DNA from: an uncultured Actinomyces sp.
GTDB lineage: Bacteria; Actinomycetota; Actinomycetes; Actinomycetales; Actinomycetaceae
NCBI GenBank assembly: GCA_902373545.1
Contig: CABKMZ010000027.1
Span: 1-23,361 of the forward strand
Direction: 5' to 3'
Length of the DNA stretch: 23,361 bases
In this document: positions 22,383 to 23,361 of the stretch, piece by piece
Numbering within the stretch: position 1 is the stretch's first letter
Layout: the number at the start of each line of letters is the position of its first letter
Translations under genes and position numbers: made by a program
The notes under the pieces: generated by a model
Databases searched by the model: none
What the model saw: only the letters and a program-made list of their open reading frames with translations
Told to the model about the DNA's origin: nothing

Positions 22383-23361
22383 CGGCCCACCAGCGCGAAG
22401 GTTCCGGCCCACACGCTCACGGCCAGCGCGATCGCGGGAATGGCCACGGCGACGGCTATAAGCACGGCGTCCGCGGCGCGCAGGCGCGAGGGACGCGCCC
22501 ACGTGCGCTGACCCTTCGCACCGAAGCCGCGCGCCTCCATCGTGGTGGCGAGCTTGCCGGAGCGACGCAGCGCGAACACGAGCAGCGAGAACGAGCCGCG
22601 CAGGAAGGAACGGATGCGCGAGGCGTCGCCGACGCCTCGGGCGCGTCGGGCCCTCTCGAGGGCCTTCCAGTCGGCAGCCATGAGCGATGTCATGCGCGCA
22701 CCGGCCAGCGACGCCAGGACGGGCCTGGCGGGCAGGTGCAGGATTTGTGCGAGGCCGTCGCCCATGTCTGTGGGGTCGATGCGGTCGAGCAGCGCAATCG
22801 CCGGGATGACGAGGGCGCACATGCGCAGGCCGATGCCCAGGGCCAGCCATATCGAGTGTTCAGAGATGGCTGCGGGGCCAAATTCCCAGAACACTCGGCC
22901 GCCCGGCGAGGCGTAGAGCAGCATGGACAGCGCTCCCAGCGGCGCGGCCACCGCCAGCGGCGTCGCCTTGAGCGCGAAGCTGCGCGCCGACACGCCCGAC
23001 AGGGGGATGAGTGCGAGCTCGAGGGCCAGCGCGACCCCTGCGCTCACGGGGTCGATCGAGATCAGCAGCGGCGTGGTCGCCACCAGGAGGGCAAGCACGC
23101 GGGCGACGGGGTTGGTGCGGGCCAGGAGGCCACGCCGGGGCGCTCGGGCGGAGGTGGGCGCGGACTCGGCGCAACCGCGCGACTCTCCCCCGCCTCGGAT
23201 CCCAACCAACCCCAGGTCAACGACGCGCTGTCCCATCGCGGCCACGAACGCGGGGTCGTGCGTGATGGACACCAGGGTGACGCCGCGCTCGAGGGCGGCG
23301 CGCAGCAGGCGCACGAGGCCCAGCCACGTGCCGCGGTCCTGGCCGAAGGTCGGCTCGTCGA
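22379..23361 (-). CDS. ECF transporter ABC ATPase fused to EcfT-like permease (N-terminus cut by window edge)
   Basis: The reading frame is open to the window edge, and 326 residues are visible. They begin with the Walker B/D-loop DEPTFGQD and the switch His (SITHD, His34), i.e. the end of an ABC ATPase. Without a stop or usable new start, the chain continues through a Gly/Arg/Ala-rich linker (about 50-78) into an EcfT-like membrane protein of about 245 residues with five to six hydrophobic segments. The two EcfT coupling motifs are seen as ARG at 240-242 (RRARGVGD) and 276-278 (EARGFG). ECF modules energise uptake of vitamins or metals through separate S-components. A and T are usually separate chains, so this is an A-T fusion. 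The S-component is not in the window and should lie upstream. First visible gene of the operon with the kinase-like, cls and methyltransferase genes. Confidence 0.88.
   Translation of the reverse strand, partial: DEPTFGQDRGTWLGLVRLLRAALERGVTLVSITHDPAFVAAMGQRVVDLGLVGIRGGGESRGCAESAPTSARAPRRGLLARTNPVARVLALLVATTPLLISIDPVSAGVALALELALIPLSGVSARSFALKATPLAVAAPLGALSMLLYASPGGRVFWEFGPAAISEHSIWLALGIGLRMCALVIPAIALLDRIDPTDMGDGLAQILHLPARPVLASLAGARMTSLMAADWKALERARRARGVGDASRIRSFLRGSFSLLVFALRRSGKLATTMEARGFGAKGQRTWARPSRLRAADAVLIAVAVAIPAIALAVSVWAGTFALVGR

Noticed and set aside
22383..22850. Upstream extension of the kinase-like reading frame
   Set aside because: It overlaps the EcfT coding region in another frame; the ATGA overlap at 22379-22382 and the protein content support the start at 22382.

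Overview
The window is high-GC DNA with GGAG-type ribosome binding sites, tightly packed operons, type VII secretion (T7SS)-style small proteins and choline-binding-like cell-wall repeats. This suggests an actinomycete of the Actinomycetaceae; an oral Schaalia/Actinomyces is my best guess from protein style (inference, no search was run).

Region 1 (1-13954, all minus strand) is a surface-protein island. It holds four paralogous secreted S8 (subtilisin/lactocepin-like) proteases in tandem: one cut by the window edge (1-475), then 695-4087, 4620-8051 and 8265-12092. A non-catalytic secreted protein (12308-13954) carries the same C-terminal cell-wall-binding repeats and one domain borrowed from the proteases. 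Each gene stands alone, with its own promoter region and a strong GC-rich hairpin after it. The three downstream proteases share a TACNCT -10-like hexamer and a TGACC-N4-GGTCA palindrome at fixed spacing. The fourth protease and the non-catalytic protein instead share a different promoter type with a TAGCGT -10. The gap at 4088-4619 holds a decayed copy of the 3' end of the fourth protease gene, a scar showing that the array grew by tandem duplication. Only the fourth protease keeps a PA domain.

Region 2 (14266-16053, minus) is a multi-pass membrane alpha/beta-hydrolase. It is divergent from Region 3 (16199-19357, plus), a compact operon that looks like an orphan T7SS polymorphic-toxin locus. 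In order it encodes a YbaB-like protein, an EspC/WXG100-like protein, a large helical carrier with a Pro/Ala-rich tail but no toxin domain, an ankyrin-like protein, a small stand-alone protein with ADP-ribosyltransferase-fold motifs, and a DUF2185/Imm33-like immunity protein. The split of carrier and toxin-like domain into separate genes is the most unusual system in the window.

Region 3 meets, by an 8-base convergent overlap, Region 4 (19350-23361, minus). This is an operon with 4-base overlaps or a 4-base gap: an ABC ATPase fused to an EcfT-like permease (cut by the window edge), a P-loop kinase-like protein, a cardiolipin synthase and a SAM methyltransferase. No tRNA, rRNA, CRISPR array, transposase or phage gene was seen.
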